From Pictodentalium vernedei (lineage: Eukaryota; Mollusca; Scaphopoda; Dentaliida; Dentaliidae), in NCBI GenBank assembly GCA_031216915.1, contig CM062290.1, forward strand, positions 251,850,581 to 251,914,580: a DNA stretch of 64,000 nucleotides, in the 5' to 3' direction. A program made the translations under genes and the position numbers. Below, in pieces: positions 23,523 to 34,175 of the stretch (position 1 is its first letter; each line of letters opens with the position of its first letter). The notes beneath the pieces are model-generated. The model was not told the DNA's origin, did not search any database, and saw only the letters and a program-made list of their open reading frames with translations.

Positions 23523-23772
23523 TTAACCCTTTACCCAACGAATCGCCCGCATCCGCCCGCGTGATACGTAAATTCAGCAGCAGAAAAAATATTATTTTTC
23601 TAAAAATTTCAACAAAACCATATCATGTGACCCCTCTTTGGAACGAGCTCGTCGAGCTCGTTCCAATGAGGGGTCACATGATATGGTTTTGTTGAAATTT
23701 AAAAAAAAAAAATTCAAAAATGATATTTAAAATAATAAAGTTTGATATCGTCTGCGTTGGGCAAAGAGTTAA
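23523..23772 (+). mobile_element. Palindromic TTAA MITE, family B
   Basis: TTAA on both sides, ends CCCTTTACCCAACGAATCGC and GCGTTGGGCAAAG. It shares the ends and hairpin tip of family A, but the arms read CAACAAAACCATATCATGTG instead of the A arm sequence. It lies beside the LINE remnant and probably interrupted it. Confidence 0.9.
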
Positions 23773-24725
23773 ACAATCGAAAGGCCCTTAGGTCGTTTCT
23801 TCCAACGTATTTGTAACCATTATTTATGTCAGCAAAACACAGCTCTAAATAATCTCTTTTCAGCCGTTCTTTGAGAAGCTTTAATTGCTCGCAATTAATA
23901 GTGTTAATGCCATTAAAGCCTAGGCTTTCTGTTCTATTGACGACCGAATCCACTTTTTTCTTTTGTCCGCATTTAACGAGAGCATCGTTCACTGGCGAAT
24001 ATTGATCAAGTGAGTATAGTTTTGAAACGAATTTCACCATTTGCAGCTTGACATTTACGAATAGTGGATATCTCCTTAGCTCAGCTCGCATTGCATGGTT
24101 AAACGAATGCTCACTGACGTTTAAAAGTAATTTGCAGAATTTTATGTGTATGTTCACACGGCTGGTGGTCTTCGTTTGCGGTTTTTTACTCCACTCATAA
24201 TTCACTACCATAAAATAAAATTGGCTTAACCAGTTTATCGAACAGTCGAGAAAGTACAGGAACCAGAAGGTAGCATGTTGTTTAGAAAGCACCGAGTACA
24301 GAATGCGTTGCTTTAAGTCCTGTCACACTTTTTGAGCGTTTTGTAGTTTTCCATTGTTAGAGAAGATTATGCCTAAATAATTAAAGGAGGTTGTCATTTT
24401 ATGCTTCTTTTCATACAAGTAAAATTTGGGAGTGAGAATACTTTTCTCTCCCTATCATGAAGTGCCACGGGAGTGCAACTTCCCTCGAGTATTTCACGAA
24501 TATCATCAATAAAATTATTAATTAAATTTGGAGATATTATGCATGCCTCACGCACACCGATAGCAGATAGTTGTGGTGGACCAGTTCCTGCGTTCGTTTT
24601 TATAAGGTAGCAACTAGATTCATAGAGAGATTTTATGATATTAAAATATGCTCCTTGAATACCAATATGACTTAATTGTCCAAAAAAGCAGAGAACGGTT
24701 AACAGTGTCAAAGATTTTGCGAAAA
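23773..24725 (-). pseudogene. LINE reverse transcriptase remnant (CR1/Jockey-like)
   Basis: On the minus strand, in order: a damaged motif A (FDTVNRSLLF, near 24690-24718), then IKSLYESSCYLIKT, then the conserved block GVREACIISPNLINNFIDDI (normally GVRQGxxxSPxLFN), then YLGIIFSNNGKLQNAQKV with a stop, and a C-terminal HIKFCKLLLNVSEHSFNHAM. The segment with the FADD active site is deleted between IDDIREIL and FNYLGI, so the enzyme is dead. Its 5' part is missing and a family B MITE lies at its 3' end. CR1/Jockey-like is a family-level judgement; other LINE clades are possible. Confidence 0.8.
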
Positions 24726-24744
24726 TTGAAAGAGGTAATATATA

Positions 24745-24935
24745 ACGGTTTTTATTACACGCTTATTACTTTTCCTTCAGTTCCATATTTACAAATTCGT
24801 GCGGAATACGTGTTTCATACGGATTCACCAAAAGAACTAAACTCCGCCCATTTTCGTAATTGGCCAATCAAAACGTCGCATTTTAGCCTCATTTAATTCA
24901 GAAGCTGCGGTAACAGCCGATAAATCGAATGTCAA
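24745..24935 (+). repeat. Dispersed repeat shared with 59545
   Basis: Starts TTATTACACGCTTATTACTT and includes AATTGGCCAATCAAAACGTC. A second copy in the same orientation lies at 59545-59768, where about 40 bp are added in the middle. The class is unknown. Confidence 0.7.
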
Positions 24936-25244
24936 TTGGAAAATGTTTTTGTTCAAAATCCACCAAATGAACTAAATTACGCTTATTCTATAAATGAGGG
25001 CGATGTTAAAAAACTCAAGTTTTGACTGTGAAGCGATATCTCTACGAATACGGGAGCTTTTTTCTTAAAAATACGAATAAATAACCTACTTGGACACAAT
25101 TTTCATTTATATTTTTTTGTTTACGCATCGATCTGTCACACGCCAATCACACCCGAGTTTTGTTTTTGTCTTTATTTCAAGCAGACTTGAGAACTGTCAA
25201 ATTCTACAAATAAGACCAAGTTTTTATATTAATGGATTCTATGT
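24936..25244. other. No recognisable feature
   Basis: AT-rich sequence, nothing seen. Confidence 0.4.
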
Positions 25245-25425
25245 CATAGAGGCATGTAATAAACACAGAGAGCCACGATGTGTGAATGCGTTGGTCAATA
25301 CGGCACTCATGCCATCACGGAAGGATAGAACGAGAGGCGCAGCCTCTTGTTCTACCCTTCCGCGCTGGCACTCGTGCCAGATTGACGAACGCATTCACAT
25401 ATCAGCCGTTCTGTGTATTTAAGAG
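25245..25425. repeat. Large imperfect hairpin
   Basis: Arms of about 78 bp, from ACACAGAGAGCCACGATGTG on the left to ATATCAGCCGTTCTGTGTAT on the right, meeting at GAGGCGCAGCCTC. Inner pairs include TGTGAATGCGTT/AACGCATTCACA. It is not coding. Confidence 0.7.
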
Positions 25426-26422
25426 ACTTATACTTATTTAACGTGATTTTGAGAACGAACGGACTGTCAATCGATTTTTTTTCTGATGCCAAACTGGTTT
25501 CGCTGATCTGTTCATTTTCACATAGAAACATACTGATCACGACGTTTAGAAGTTGTTTTTAAACATATTTCAGTTCGAAATCACAATGGTTTGGTAAACA
25601 GGCTAAGCCAATTTGAGTACCTCACCGCTGCATTAAAGAAATTACAAACAATAATGGTGCTTGAACGGGTGCATTGTGCAGAAGCCAACTGTCTGTTGTG
25701 ATTATTTGGTTGGCAGAAATGAATCTTATTAAATTAAATAGTTTAGAATTTTATTAAACAGTTTACCAAAAGGAGAGCCGAGAGCTATAGCTCTATAATT
25801 GTTTGAGTCGTGTCTGTCCCTTTTCTCGTATATAAGACTCAGGGCGGACTGGCTTCGACAAGTTGTATATTGTCCAGATTCAAATAGTCGATTAAATGAG
25901 AGGCTTAATTCGTCAATAACTGGGACAATGACTTCAAATAGATCATTCGAAGCATGATCTTCGCCGGTTGTTTCCCTTTGGCTTTATTTAGTTCCTTTAA
26001 CGGATAATATTTCATCGGCTGATATACTTCCGTTGTTAATTGGCTGATCTATTTGTTACGACGCAGCGTTAAAGGCACAACCCCCACCCCATCCAGTGGC
26101 AGGTTTATAACAATATAATTTACTGACGAATTCTACTGAGTTTTGTTTTCGGGATCCAGATCTTTAGATTCTTTCGGCATCGTATTTGAAAGATTGACTG
26201 CCCACGTAAGATTTGGGATCATCGACTTATTCACGTTTTTCAAGAGTTTCACCAATATTTTTTAGATGTAATTTAGGTGTCAGTAAAAGACATTATTGAC
26301 AAGAATCGGAAGTCAACCCCCCCACGCCCCCACCCCCCACCTCCAACAAACGTTCTTGCATCCGGATTAAAAAGTTACAGAAGTTAACAGGTTTTTGTAA
26401 GTACAATTTCTAAGTAACATTA
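25426..26422. other. No recognisable feature
   Basis: No gene. A C-rich tract (CCCCCCCACGCCCCCACCCC) lies near 26316-26340. Confidence 0.4.
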
Positions 26423-26673
26423 TTAACCCTTTACCTAGCGCAACGGCTAAAACCGGCCAGCGCTATTCTCAAAAATCGCCAATTAATTTTCATTATTTTT
26501 TTCATTTTTTGTCTCAAAAACATAGGTTATGACCCCTCGTTGGAACGAGCTCGTCGAGCTCGTTCCAACGAGGGGTCATAACCTATGTTTTTGAGACAAA
26601 AAATGAAAAAAATAGTTATTCAAGAATTATTTTTGCAAGTGTCGTCTGCTTTTCAGGTTAGGTAAAGGGTTAA
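26423..26673 (+). mobile_element. Palindromic TTAA MITE, family A
   Basis: Complete copy with TTAA on both sides and hairpin arms with G/C at the variable position; loop GTC. Confidence 0.95.
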
Positions 26674-27204
26674 AGTAAAATAATCAACATTAGTGGCTGT
26701 GAAAATAACTTGTAGAGTAAACTCTTGTATTGGTCAAGGGGGCATTGTAATGGATTTTATGAGTGGAAAATATCCTAATATGTCAATACATCTATTCATT
26801 AATTTATCAATCCATTATTATCAAAGTATCTGAACTAACCCATGATTTCTAAACTCCAGGTTGTAGCCTGATGATAATACCTCGCCGAACCCAAGAAATT
26901 TGCCTCCTGGCATTCAGGTGCATCGTTCGTGAATATTTGGGTAGTCTGAAGTGGTTCTCATTTGGTACTTGTAAACTTTATATGCGATAGAAATAAACTA
27001 ACTGCACTCTATAACGAAGATAGATGTACATATTAGTATACATGATTTTAGCCACTAAGCCAAGTAGACCAGTTTGTATCTATTCTATAACATAATTGTG
27101 CATGGCATTCGGGAGGAATAACTGAATACGCCCCGATCGATGTGAGTATCCCATGTGATGCCGTAAGATATTAACGATTTTTCACATCAGCGTTTCGGTA
27201 TGCA
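26674..27204. other. No recognisable feature
   Basis: AT-rich sequence, nothing seen. Confidence 0.4.
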
Positions 27205-28040
27205 TTCTTGACTTATATCTTCATGAAAATCGACTTTCGATAAAGTTATCTCTCTTGAAATTATTAGACGCGCGATGAAGGTCCAATTAAGAAGAAAGTA
27301 ATTGTAGAGAAAAGACCTATGGAACAAATAGAATATAAACCCAAGTTTCCCTTTGTTACTTCTAATAAACGAAAACAAAACACATTATCGAAAGCTGTCT
27401 GTTGTTTTCGTTTATTAAAAGTTAAAAATGGAAACTTGGCGGTCTGTGGCAAGCTAATTAGAAGCAACTATTTCACAGATAATCCGTCATTAAGAATATC
27501 CATTAGTGTCACATCCACCAACACGTCCATCTGGGCTCTTTCTTAAGCGAATGTCTTTCTACAGTAATTTGCAGGCTATTATTCTTCCCAGATAAGAATT
27601 AGCAAATCTCTGTTGATATAATGAACAGAAAAAAGGTTACGCTCGTTCCAATGAGGGGTCATAATCTATGTTTTTGAGACAAAAAGTGAAACAAATTAGT
27701 TATTCAAGAATTCTGTTTGCAAGTGTCGTCTGCTTTTATGTTAGGTAAAGGCTTAAATGGGTTTCAATAGAGAATAATAGTCAAATGTTCAAATTGATTG
27801 GGCAAAAATTGTAAATCCAGCTTGTGTATTTTTATACAGCTCTGCAGAAAAATGCTTGAAATTTGCGAAAGGATGCGCACATCGATGATGCAAATTCACT
27901 TACATTTCGAAATTTCAATTTTTATATGAAATTCCCATACCCTTAAGTTGATATTTACTGAAAGCTTTAGGAAATTGTTGTGAGCTAATTTTCCTCTAAA
28001 TCTCTTCCAATGACGAAAATTATCAGCCATGGCGATTCAT
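27205..28040 (+). mobile_element. Hairpin-centred repeat, family H, with half MITE
   Basis: Matches family H from CATGAAAATCGACTTTCGAT to CCAATGACGAAAATTATCAG. The left tip of the central hairpin is decayed (ACACATTATCGAAAGCTG). Half of a family A MITE lies within it at 27641-27756. Confidence 0.75.
27641..27756 (+). mobile_element. Half of a family A TTAA MITE
   Basis: Only the right arm and right end remain, from CGTTCCAATGAGGGGTC to GTTAGGTAAAGGC and TTAA. The break falls at the hairpin tip, which suggests loss of one arm at the palindrome centre. Confidence 0.8.
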
Positions 28041-28384
28041 CTAATTTGGCCCTTGTGTCGAGCAAATAGAACACGATATTAAAATGGATCCATTATCCAA
28101 AGTGAAACATAATGTTGGAGTTTTTGGCTTCGGTGCCATTAACAAGATGTAAGAAACATGAAAATCACAGTACACAAGAATAATTGTTGATGTTTTACCG
28201 AAAACTTGCTATTTATTCAACAGTAGGAATGAACACATCCACAAGTCAAACAAGACAAGTCACAACTCAAAAATACGAATTTGATCACTGGAGTGAAATA
28301 TCACTGTGGGTCGGAACTGGCTTACTGAATATTGTAACAATAGTTTGAGAACACTACTTTAGCATACAATCAAGGAGAGGTCCC
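28041..28384. other. No recognisable feature
   Basis: Nothing seen. Confidence 0.35.
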
Positions 28385-28495
28385 TTGAATAACAGTCAAA
28401 TTACCTTGGCAGCGGTTCCTTGTCAAGTCTTGGCTGCCTCTATAGGCAGCCAAGACTTGGCTAGAAATCACTGCTAAGCCATTAAAAAGGCATGG
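28385..28495. repeat. Hairpin related to the 33600 element
   Basis: Near-perfect inner hairpin CAAGTCTTGGCTGCC/GGCAGCCAAGACTTG around TCTATA. The GGCTGCC...TATAGGCAGCC core is shared with the hairpin at 33718-33777. Confidence 0.7.
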
Positions 28496-29786
28496 TGTAG
28501 TGGTAAGTTTAGAAAGCTAATCAGATCCTAAAAAAAGTAAAAGAGACACGTATGTTTCCAAAATAGATTTACTGTGTGTACGTAGATTTTAGAAATACAT
28601 GTTGTTTATCAAGATTTTCTAGGAATGCCGGTCTCCGTATTTTCAATTCTGCCTGGTTCAGAGTTTTTGTGGAATGGCTATAGATTTCATTAATTTAGCG
28701 GTGGAAGTGACATACAGGGATTTTAAGGGGTGGCCATGGGCACCTTTTAGTAGACCAGTGGCGTAGAGGGAGCATTTTGTGGGATTGTCGATTAAAAATG
28801 TCATTATTCTGACATGTTGATGAAGCAAATCCCTAACTTCAACCTAACTAAAATTAGGGAAGCAAAACAAACACCCCCTGCACACAAAAAGCTGGAATAA
28901 AAGCAATAGGGAAAATCTTTTCTCACTTCAGACAGCGAGAAAATCTAAGCTAAAAACGTTTTAAAACCTGTGCCAAGGGACATAACTCCGAAAACAAATT
29001 GTGAGACCGCGATTCGGAAGCTGCAAGAACGCTTTCTCACCATTTTGTGCGATACATAATCAAATTGGACAAAATCTGTTGGGAACTGTAGAGTGTTGTG
29101 TGGTGACAAGGTTTTTTTTCCAAAGACCATTACTAAGGAGACTTATTAGACTGCGCCTTGGTAACGCCTTGTACATCTATACATCATGATGTTCACTTTG
29201 AAGTCCCTTCAAACTTCGAACACATTTATCCAGTTTCCCGGCAAGGATTATCAGTTCGCTAACGGTTACGGCAACGGCAACGGCAACGGCAATGCATTTT
29301 TCAGTAGTTATGTGCACATCAGCCCGGTAAAATATTTAAACTAGATGCGAAATTACACAAACTTCACATCGAGGTAGACGAAGTAAGCCTTACTAAACAC
29401 ACCCTTAAGCCCTGAATCTACTCTCTGGGATGGTATGCAACAGAAAGCGTCTATGGTACACCGGATTACTGTACAATTGGGCTATCTATATGTTGTGAAC
29501 AGTCTGGTTGGTCAGTAAATATGGAGCAAATATACGGCAACTGTGGTGATAAAGGGTTCGGTCAGCTGAAAGCTCATGGGTCGACAGCGAAGGTAAAGTA
29601 TTGAGTGTGGTGTAGCAGGGACACGGGAAAGTTGGAAGGGAAAGATAGCAAGTCATTTTAGGAAGGCAACCTGCATGGAGGGACATAATGTTCCATTTGG
29701 ATACATGCAGTACCGAGGCTCAGAGATTACATTAGCAAGGCTTAGTTCAATGCATCAGTGTCTCACTAAAGTCGCTCGAGTTCATA
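28496..29786. other. No gene; short (GGCAAC)n tract
   Basis: A hexanucleotide run GGCAACGGCAACGGCAACGG lies near 29270-29292. No exon or transposon is supported. Confidence 0.4.
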
Positions 29787-30165
29787 CACTCTAAAATCAG
29801 TTGGGTTAACCCTTTACCCAGCGTAACGACCAAAACCGGCCAATGCTATTCACAAATTACACCATTTAATTTTTATTACTGTTTCATTTTTTTGTCAAAA
29901 AAAACATAGCTTATGACCCCTCATTGGAACGAGCTCAACGAGCTCGTTCCAATGAGGGGTCATAAGCTATGTTTTTGACGCCAAAAATAAAAACAATCAG
30001 TGCTTCAATAATTTTATTTGCAAGTATCGTCTGCTTTTCGGGTTAGGTAAAGGGTTAAAAATCAACCCAAATCAACTGGTTGAGTGAATATGAACCCATT
30101 TGGGTTCATATTCACTCAACCCAGTTAATTTAAGTTAATTTTGAACCCAGTTGATATTAGAGTGT
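29787..30165 (+). mobile_element. TA-type palindromic MITE (family C), split by a TTAA MITE
   Basis: The left part ACACTCTAAAATCAGTTGGG ends at TTAA (29806). The rest continues from the TTAA at 30055 with AAATCAACCCAAATCAACTG to the end AGTGTA. Removing 249 bp restores a normal family C copy with a single TTAA. Confidence 0.9.
29806..30058 (+). mobile_element. Palindromic TTAA MITE, family A, nested
   Basis: Complete copy inserted at the TTAA of a family C MITE. Its arms have TAGCTTATG and CATAAGCTA where most copies have TAGGTTATG and CATAACCTA, a paired change. The variable position is A/T. Confidence 0.95.
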
Positions 30166-32215
30166 ACAGCATCTCTATCGGTGCTTGCATGTCAAGGCTA
30201 ACGGACCAGTTGGATCGGCAGGAAATGACACAGTAATCAATGCGCGTAAGATTATTGATCATAAAATTATTCACTGAAACGTTTTGCTGGTGACATGGGC
30301 ACTACCAAATCCACATGAAACGGCACGGACGCTCCTTTTCGCACTTGCTCAATGTCAAGAGACGAGTACCCGCATCGCCACTCCGACGTCCATGGTAGTT
30401 ACTGCGGATACCCTGTCAATGTGCCTATGAAACGGGTTAAATTGGGCAACCTTGTACAAAGAATGAACGTTGAACGTATGGCTGGAACTAAAGGCATAAG
30501 AGGAACTGAATGGCATTCAGCCGACCACTTCCAATTTTTTTCAATCCACGTCCATTTCAGTCGTGGGTATCCTGTACTTCAAGGTGTAAACGCTTTCCAG
30601 TGGGTTAAGGAGTATATGTGACGTTGGGATGGGTATTTTGTCACTCGAAGATGAAATTGGACTGGGTTTGCAAATATCTCATATGCTTGATTGGTGTTGG
30701 TGTCTGGAACTCAGTTCAACAAGGGTACAGACGCTAATTTCAACACCAAGGTTGGCGTTGTGAACTGAGTTGGGAGAAAAGAAAAATACCGTTGGGTGCA
30801 GGCATGCAGCAAACTGTTGTTGCGGTACTGTACCTTGTAACATGAATAATATTAATTTAAGTAAGGTATGTGCAACCGTCACGGATACTCTTTCAGCGTA
30901 GTTGGTCTCATTTTCCACCGCAAAAGCTTCCAGTTGGGCTTCATTTTCTCTGGGTTTTGCATTCATGTATGTAGTCTAGTATGGCTGCTTTTATAGCCTG
31001 ACTTTTGTTAGAGGCAAGCTTCTTTGGTTTGAGGTCAAGGATATTGCTGCCAGGCTACCTGTGATGACAAGCGGCCGGCGGACATGGTATGCCCAGCTGT
31101 CGGAGCATATCTACAATGCTCATTCATTGGCAAAATCTTCTTTTTATCGGCTTCTGACTTCTTTTGTGTCCAATGTAGGATAAAATGCAGGTATGATATT
31201 TTGGACTCTAATTGGTGCAGTATGATCGTATGTCGCTTCAGCAGAGCGACGTGAAGTTCCAAGAGGTCTCATCATGCACTTTTCGAGAGAGTGACGTCAT
31301 TGTCAGAAACCTTACAGTATTGTGTATGTCCGGTAACGATAAACATCGCTCCCAGACCGATTCTGAAAATAGCTGGATAGTCGGATCGTGTCGTTGCCAG
31401 ATATCGCCGGCGTTATCGTTGATATGTGTACACGCCAGTTCAAATATATTAGACGGGTTCTTTGCTGGTGTCGTCTTGTCGTTACCGCATTACCGTTGTC
31501 TGAAACCGGATAAATGAGTACGAAGCTGCATCTGAAAGAATAACCGCCACGAACACATAGTATGCATTATTTTTAAGAATGGCCGGGTATTCTAAAGAGA
31601 ATGACCGGTCATTCTTTTAAATTATACAAATAAATGCGCCAAAGCAAACATTCAATCTGACCTAACCGAGCTTTTATCACAATTTTTTGCAGAAACAACT
31701 GAGCACAGCGTGCTGTTGTCTTCGACGACTTACCAAGAACAATAACTAGTTCACATTTTCAATTTTTCTTCTTCACAACGTGATAAAATGATTTCATTTT
31801 TCGCATTTAAACAAGAATTTAATGTAAAGGGGGCTTCGAGTCGGATATTACACTCGGCCAACGATACTCGAATTCGCCATCGACTATTACATGACCGAAT
31901 AACCTGGGTCGTCATTTACCGAACAGCAGGGGAAGATGCGCTGACACAAAGCTGTGGACAAACAGACATCTCGTATTTAATTTTTCATCCCTGACTAATA
32001 ACGTCACGAAAATCGACTTTCAATAAAGATATCTTCCTTGACATTATTAGTATTTATTTATTGGTGCTTAACCCCACATCAGCAGTTAAGGCAATATCGT
32101 TGCGAAAAGCAGGTAGAAATCAAAACACGCCGTTGTCAATTACAAAGGAAACTGATTGATTAAAAATACGAAATAATTATAATAGAATGTCAAGACAGGA
32201 GTAATTTAACCCTTT
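30166..32215. other. No gene; small inverted repeats and a family H scrap
   Basis: A short hairpin lies at 31568-31618 (AAGAATGGCCGG and GACCGGTCATTCTT). At 31988-32050 there is an end fragment of family H, with CGAAAATCGACTTTCAATAA. Open frames at 30352-30621 and 31212-31517 show no recognisable domain. Confidence 0.4.
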
Positions 32216-32448
32216 ACCTAACATGAAAAGCAGACGACACTTGCAAAAATAATTGTTGAATAAGTATTTTTTTTTCATTTTTTGTCTCAAAAACATAGGT
32301 TATGACCCCTCGTTGGAACGAGCTCGTTCCAACGAGGGGTCATAACCTATGTTTTTGAGACAAAAATGAAAAAAATAATGAAAATTAATTGGCGATTTTT
32401 GAGAATAGCGCTGGCCGGTTTTGGCCGTTACGTTAGGTAAAGGGTTAA
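32216..32448 (-). mobile_element. Palindromic TTAA MITE, family A, short loop
   Basis: TTAA on both sides. The hairpin tip is the perfect palindrome AACGAGCTCGTT: it has lost one of the two GAGCTC steps found in other copies. Variable position G/C. Confidence 0.95.
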
Positions 32449-32548
32449 CAGCAATCAGTAATTAGTGATGATACTATAGTGAATACGTTATAAATCAACC
32501 AGATGACTTGAGACTTGAAGAGTCTAGTTGAAAAGATTAAAAACAATT

Positions 32549-33196
32549 TTAAAATTTATTAAAAAGTTTGAATACTTTAAGAACTGATATATTTTGGTGC
32601 GTGTTCGTATGATAAAATAGATCTCTTAGAGATTCTACAGTGAAATACTGCCCTCTGACATGATTAAAGTCAGTGCAATTTAAAAGATTGTGCTCTACTG
32701 CCAACATCTGCTGGCAAGGAACACACTCTGGCAGTATATTACCCTCTAACAAAAAGTAATGTGGAAGTCTTGCATGACCAATATTTATTTATTTATTTTA
32801 TTAACGTTTAACGGCACATTAACATCCAAGGTCATATAGTGTCGGTGACAGTTTTACGGTTGGAGGAAGTCGGAGTACCCGGAGAGAACCACCGAGCAAC
32901 GACGAGCAGCTGCAAGCTCCCTAACATCGTAACTCTGCACTGCGGCACAGGCAGGGTTAGATTGGTTGAAGACATGTGCTCCATCGGCGTGCAGTACGCC
33001 ATAGTACACGGCGTCATCGTGCACCCATGCGGACAATCGGGGTTAAGTGCCTTGCCCAAGGACACAACGCGGGAGTCCAAATCGATCACTCAGACGGTCA
33101 CCCATCCAAGGACTAATCGGGCTCGACGTTGCTTAACTTCGGTGGTCTGACGCCCAACGCCACCGCGCCCCCTGCATGACCAACAAGACATCGTGT
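32549..33196 (-). pseudogene. LINE C-terminal remnant, split by a 5S-headed SINE
   Basis: The minus strand reads TRCLVGHARLPHYFLLEGN, then PECVPCQQMLAVEHNLLNC with the end at FKLFNKF and a stop. This GHxxL...C..C...EH.L..C pattern is the Cys/His-rich C-terminus of CR1/Jockey/I-type LINE polyproteins. The frame is open on both sides of the SINE (32782-33172) once one copy of its 11-bp target duplication is removed, so this part of the LINE was intact when the SINE landed. Upstream sequence is lost. Confidence 0.8.
32782..33172 (-). repeat. 5S rRNA-headed SINE with target duplication
   Basis: On the minus strand the first 90 bp or so (33172 down to 33086) contain GAAGTTAAGCAACGTCGAGC and TTGGATGGGTGACC, which match the internal promoter region of 5S rRNA. 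The body (TTGGGCAAGGCACTTAACCC, GGTTCTCTCCGGGTACTCC) is that of the tRNA-headed SINEs, and the tail ends in AATAAATAAATA. The 11-bp sequence TGCATGACCAA flanks it on both sides (32771-32781 and 33173-33183). Confidence 0.9.
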
Positions 33197-33229
33197 CAGA
33201 ATTACATGATCTTTTCTTCAAAGATTACT

Positions 33230-34175
33230 TTGAAATTATTAGACGCGCGAGGTATGTCCAATTAAGAAGCAAGTAACTGTTGAGTATAGACCTATGACAT
33301 AAGTAGGAAATAAACCCAAGTTTCCTGTTCTTACTTTTGATAAACGAAAACAAAACACAGCTGTCTAGGAGCTGTCTGTTGTTTACATTTATTAAAAGTT
33401 ACATAAGGAAATTTTTGCTTTTTATTGCAAGTTAATCAGAAGCAACTACTTCACAGATAATCCGTCATTAAAAATATCTATCAGTATCACACCAACCAAG
33501 CTAAATAAGTGTCCACTTTGGCTCTTTGTTTAGCGAATGTGTTTTTACAGTAATTTGCAACTTTTTATTCTTCACAGGAAAAAAATAGCAAATCTTACGT
33601 TAACCCTTAAGCTCCCATATAGCCCCAAACCGCCACTTTTATATTGCATTGAAGCAGGAGCTCCCTTGTGTAATCTTTTTTATTATTCTTGTGTGTAGAC
33701 TGAATTTTCCCTGGCAGTGGTTCTACATCACTGCTGGCTGCCTGTATAGGCAGCCAGCAGTGATGTAGAACCACTGCCAAGTCATCGATAACTATGTAAG
33801 CAGAAAAAGGCCATAAATACTTTAAAATTAATCTGAGGACTTAAGGGTTAAAGGCTTTTATATTAATGGAAAGGACAGTGTTTGTATTATATCTCACGAT
33901 GCCGACACTGTTGAAATAATGAACAGACGAAAAGTTACAGAACTTCAAAAGATGGTGAAAAGACCGTTTTCATAATGTGAAAAAGTCACCTTTTGAATTT
34001 TTATACTACTCTACGGGAAAATGCCAGAAGTTTGTAAAATAATGCGCATATCGATGACACAAATTTGCTAACACTTCGAAATTCTATTTTTATATGAAAT
34101 TCCCATTCCCTTTTAAAAATTAAGAGGATTTAACTTTCCTGCAAATTTCTTCCATTGTCGAAAATGGTCAGTCAT
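33230..34175 (+). mobile_element. Hairpin-centred repeat, family H, split by a TTAA MITE
   Basis: Matches family H from GAAATTATTAGACGCGCG to TTCCATTGTCGAAAATGGTC. Its central hairpin is at about 33365. It is interrupted at 33600-33851. Confidence 0.8.
33600..33851. mobile_element. TTAA MITE with a different hairpin (family D)
   Basis: Flanked by TTAA with ends CCCTTAAGCTCC and GGACTTAAGGG. The centre is a perfect 29-bp-arm hairpin beginning GGCAGTGGTTCTACATCACT and closing at TGTATA. Target and CCC ends are like families A and B, but the internal sequence is unrelated. Confidence 0.9.

Noticed and set aside
30352-30621. Open frame of 89 codons as a gene
   Set aside because: No domain, no plausible splice sites tested, and composition like the surrounding non-coding DNA.
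33086-33172. 5S rRNA gene
   Set aside because: Only part of the 5S sequence is present, it is fused to a SINE body, and it is flanked by a target duplication. It is a SINE head, not a gene.
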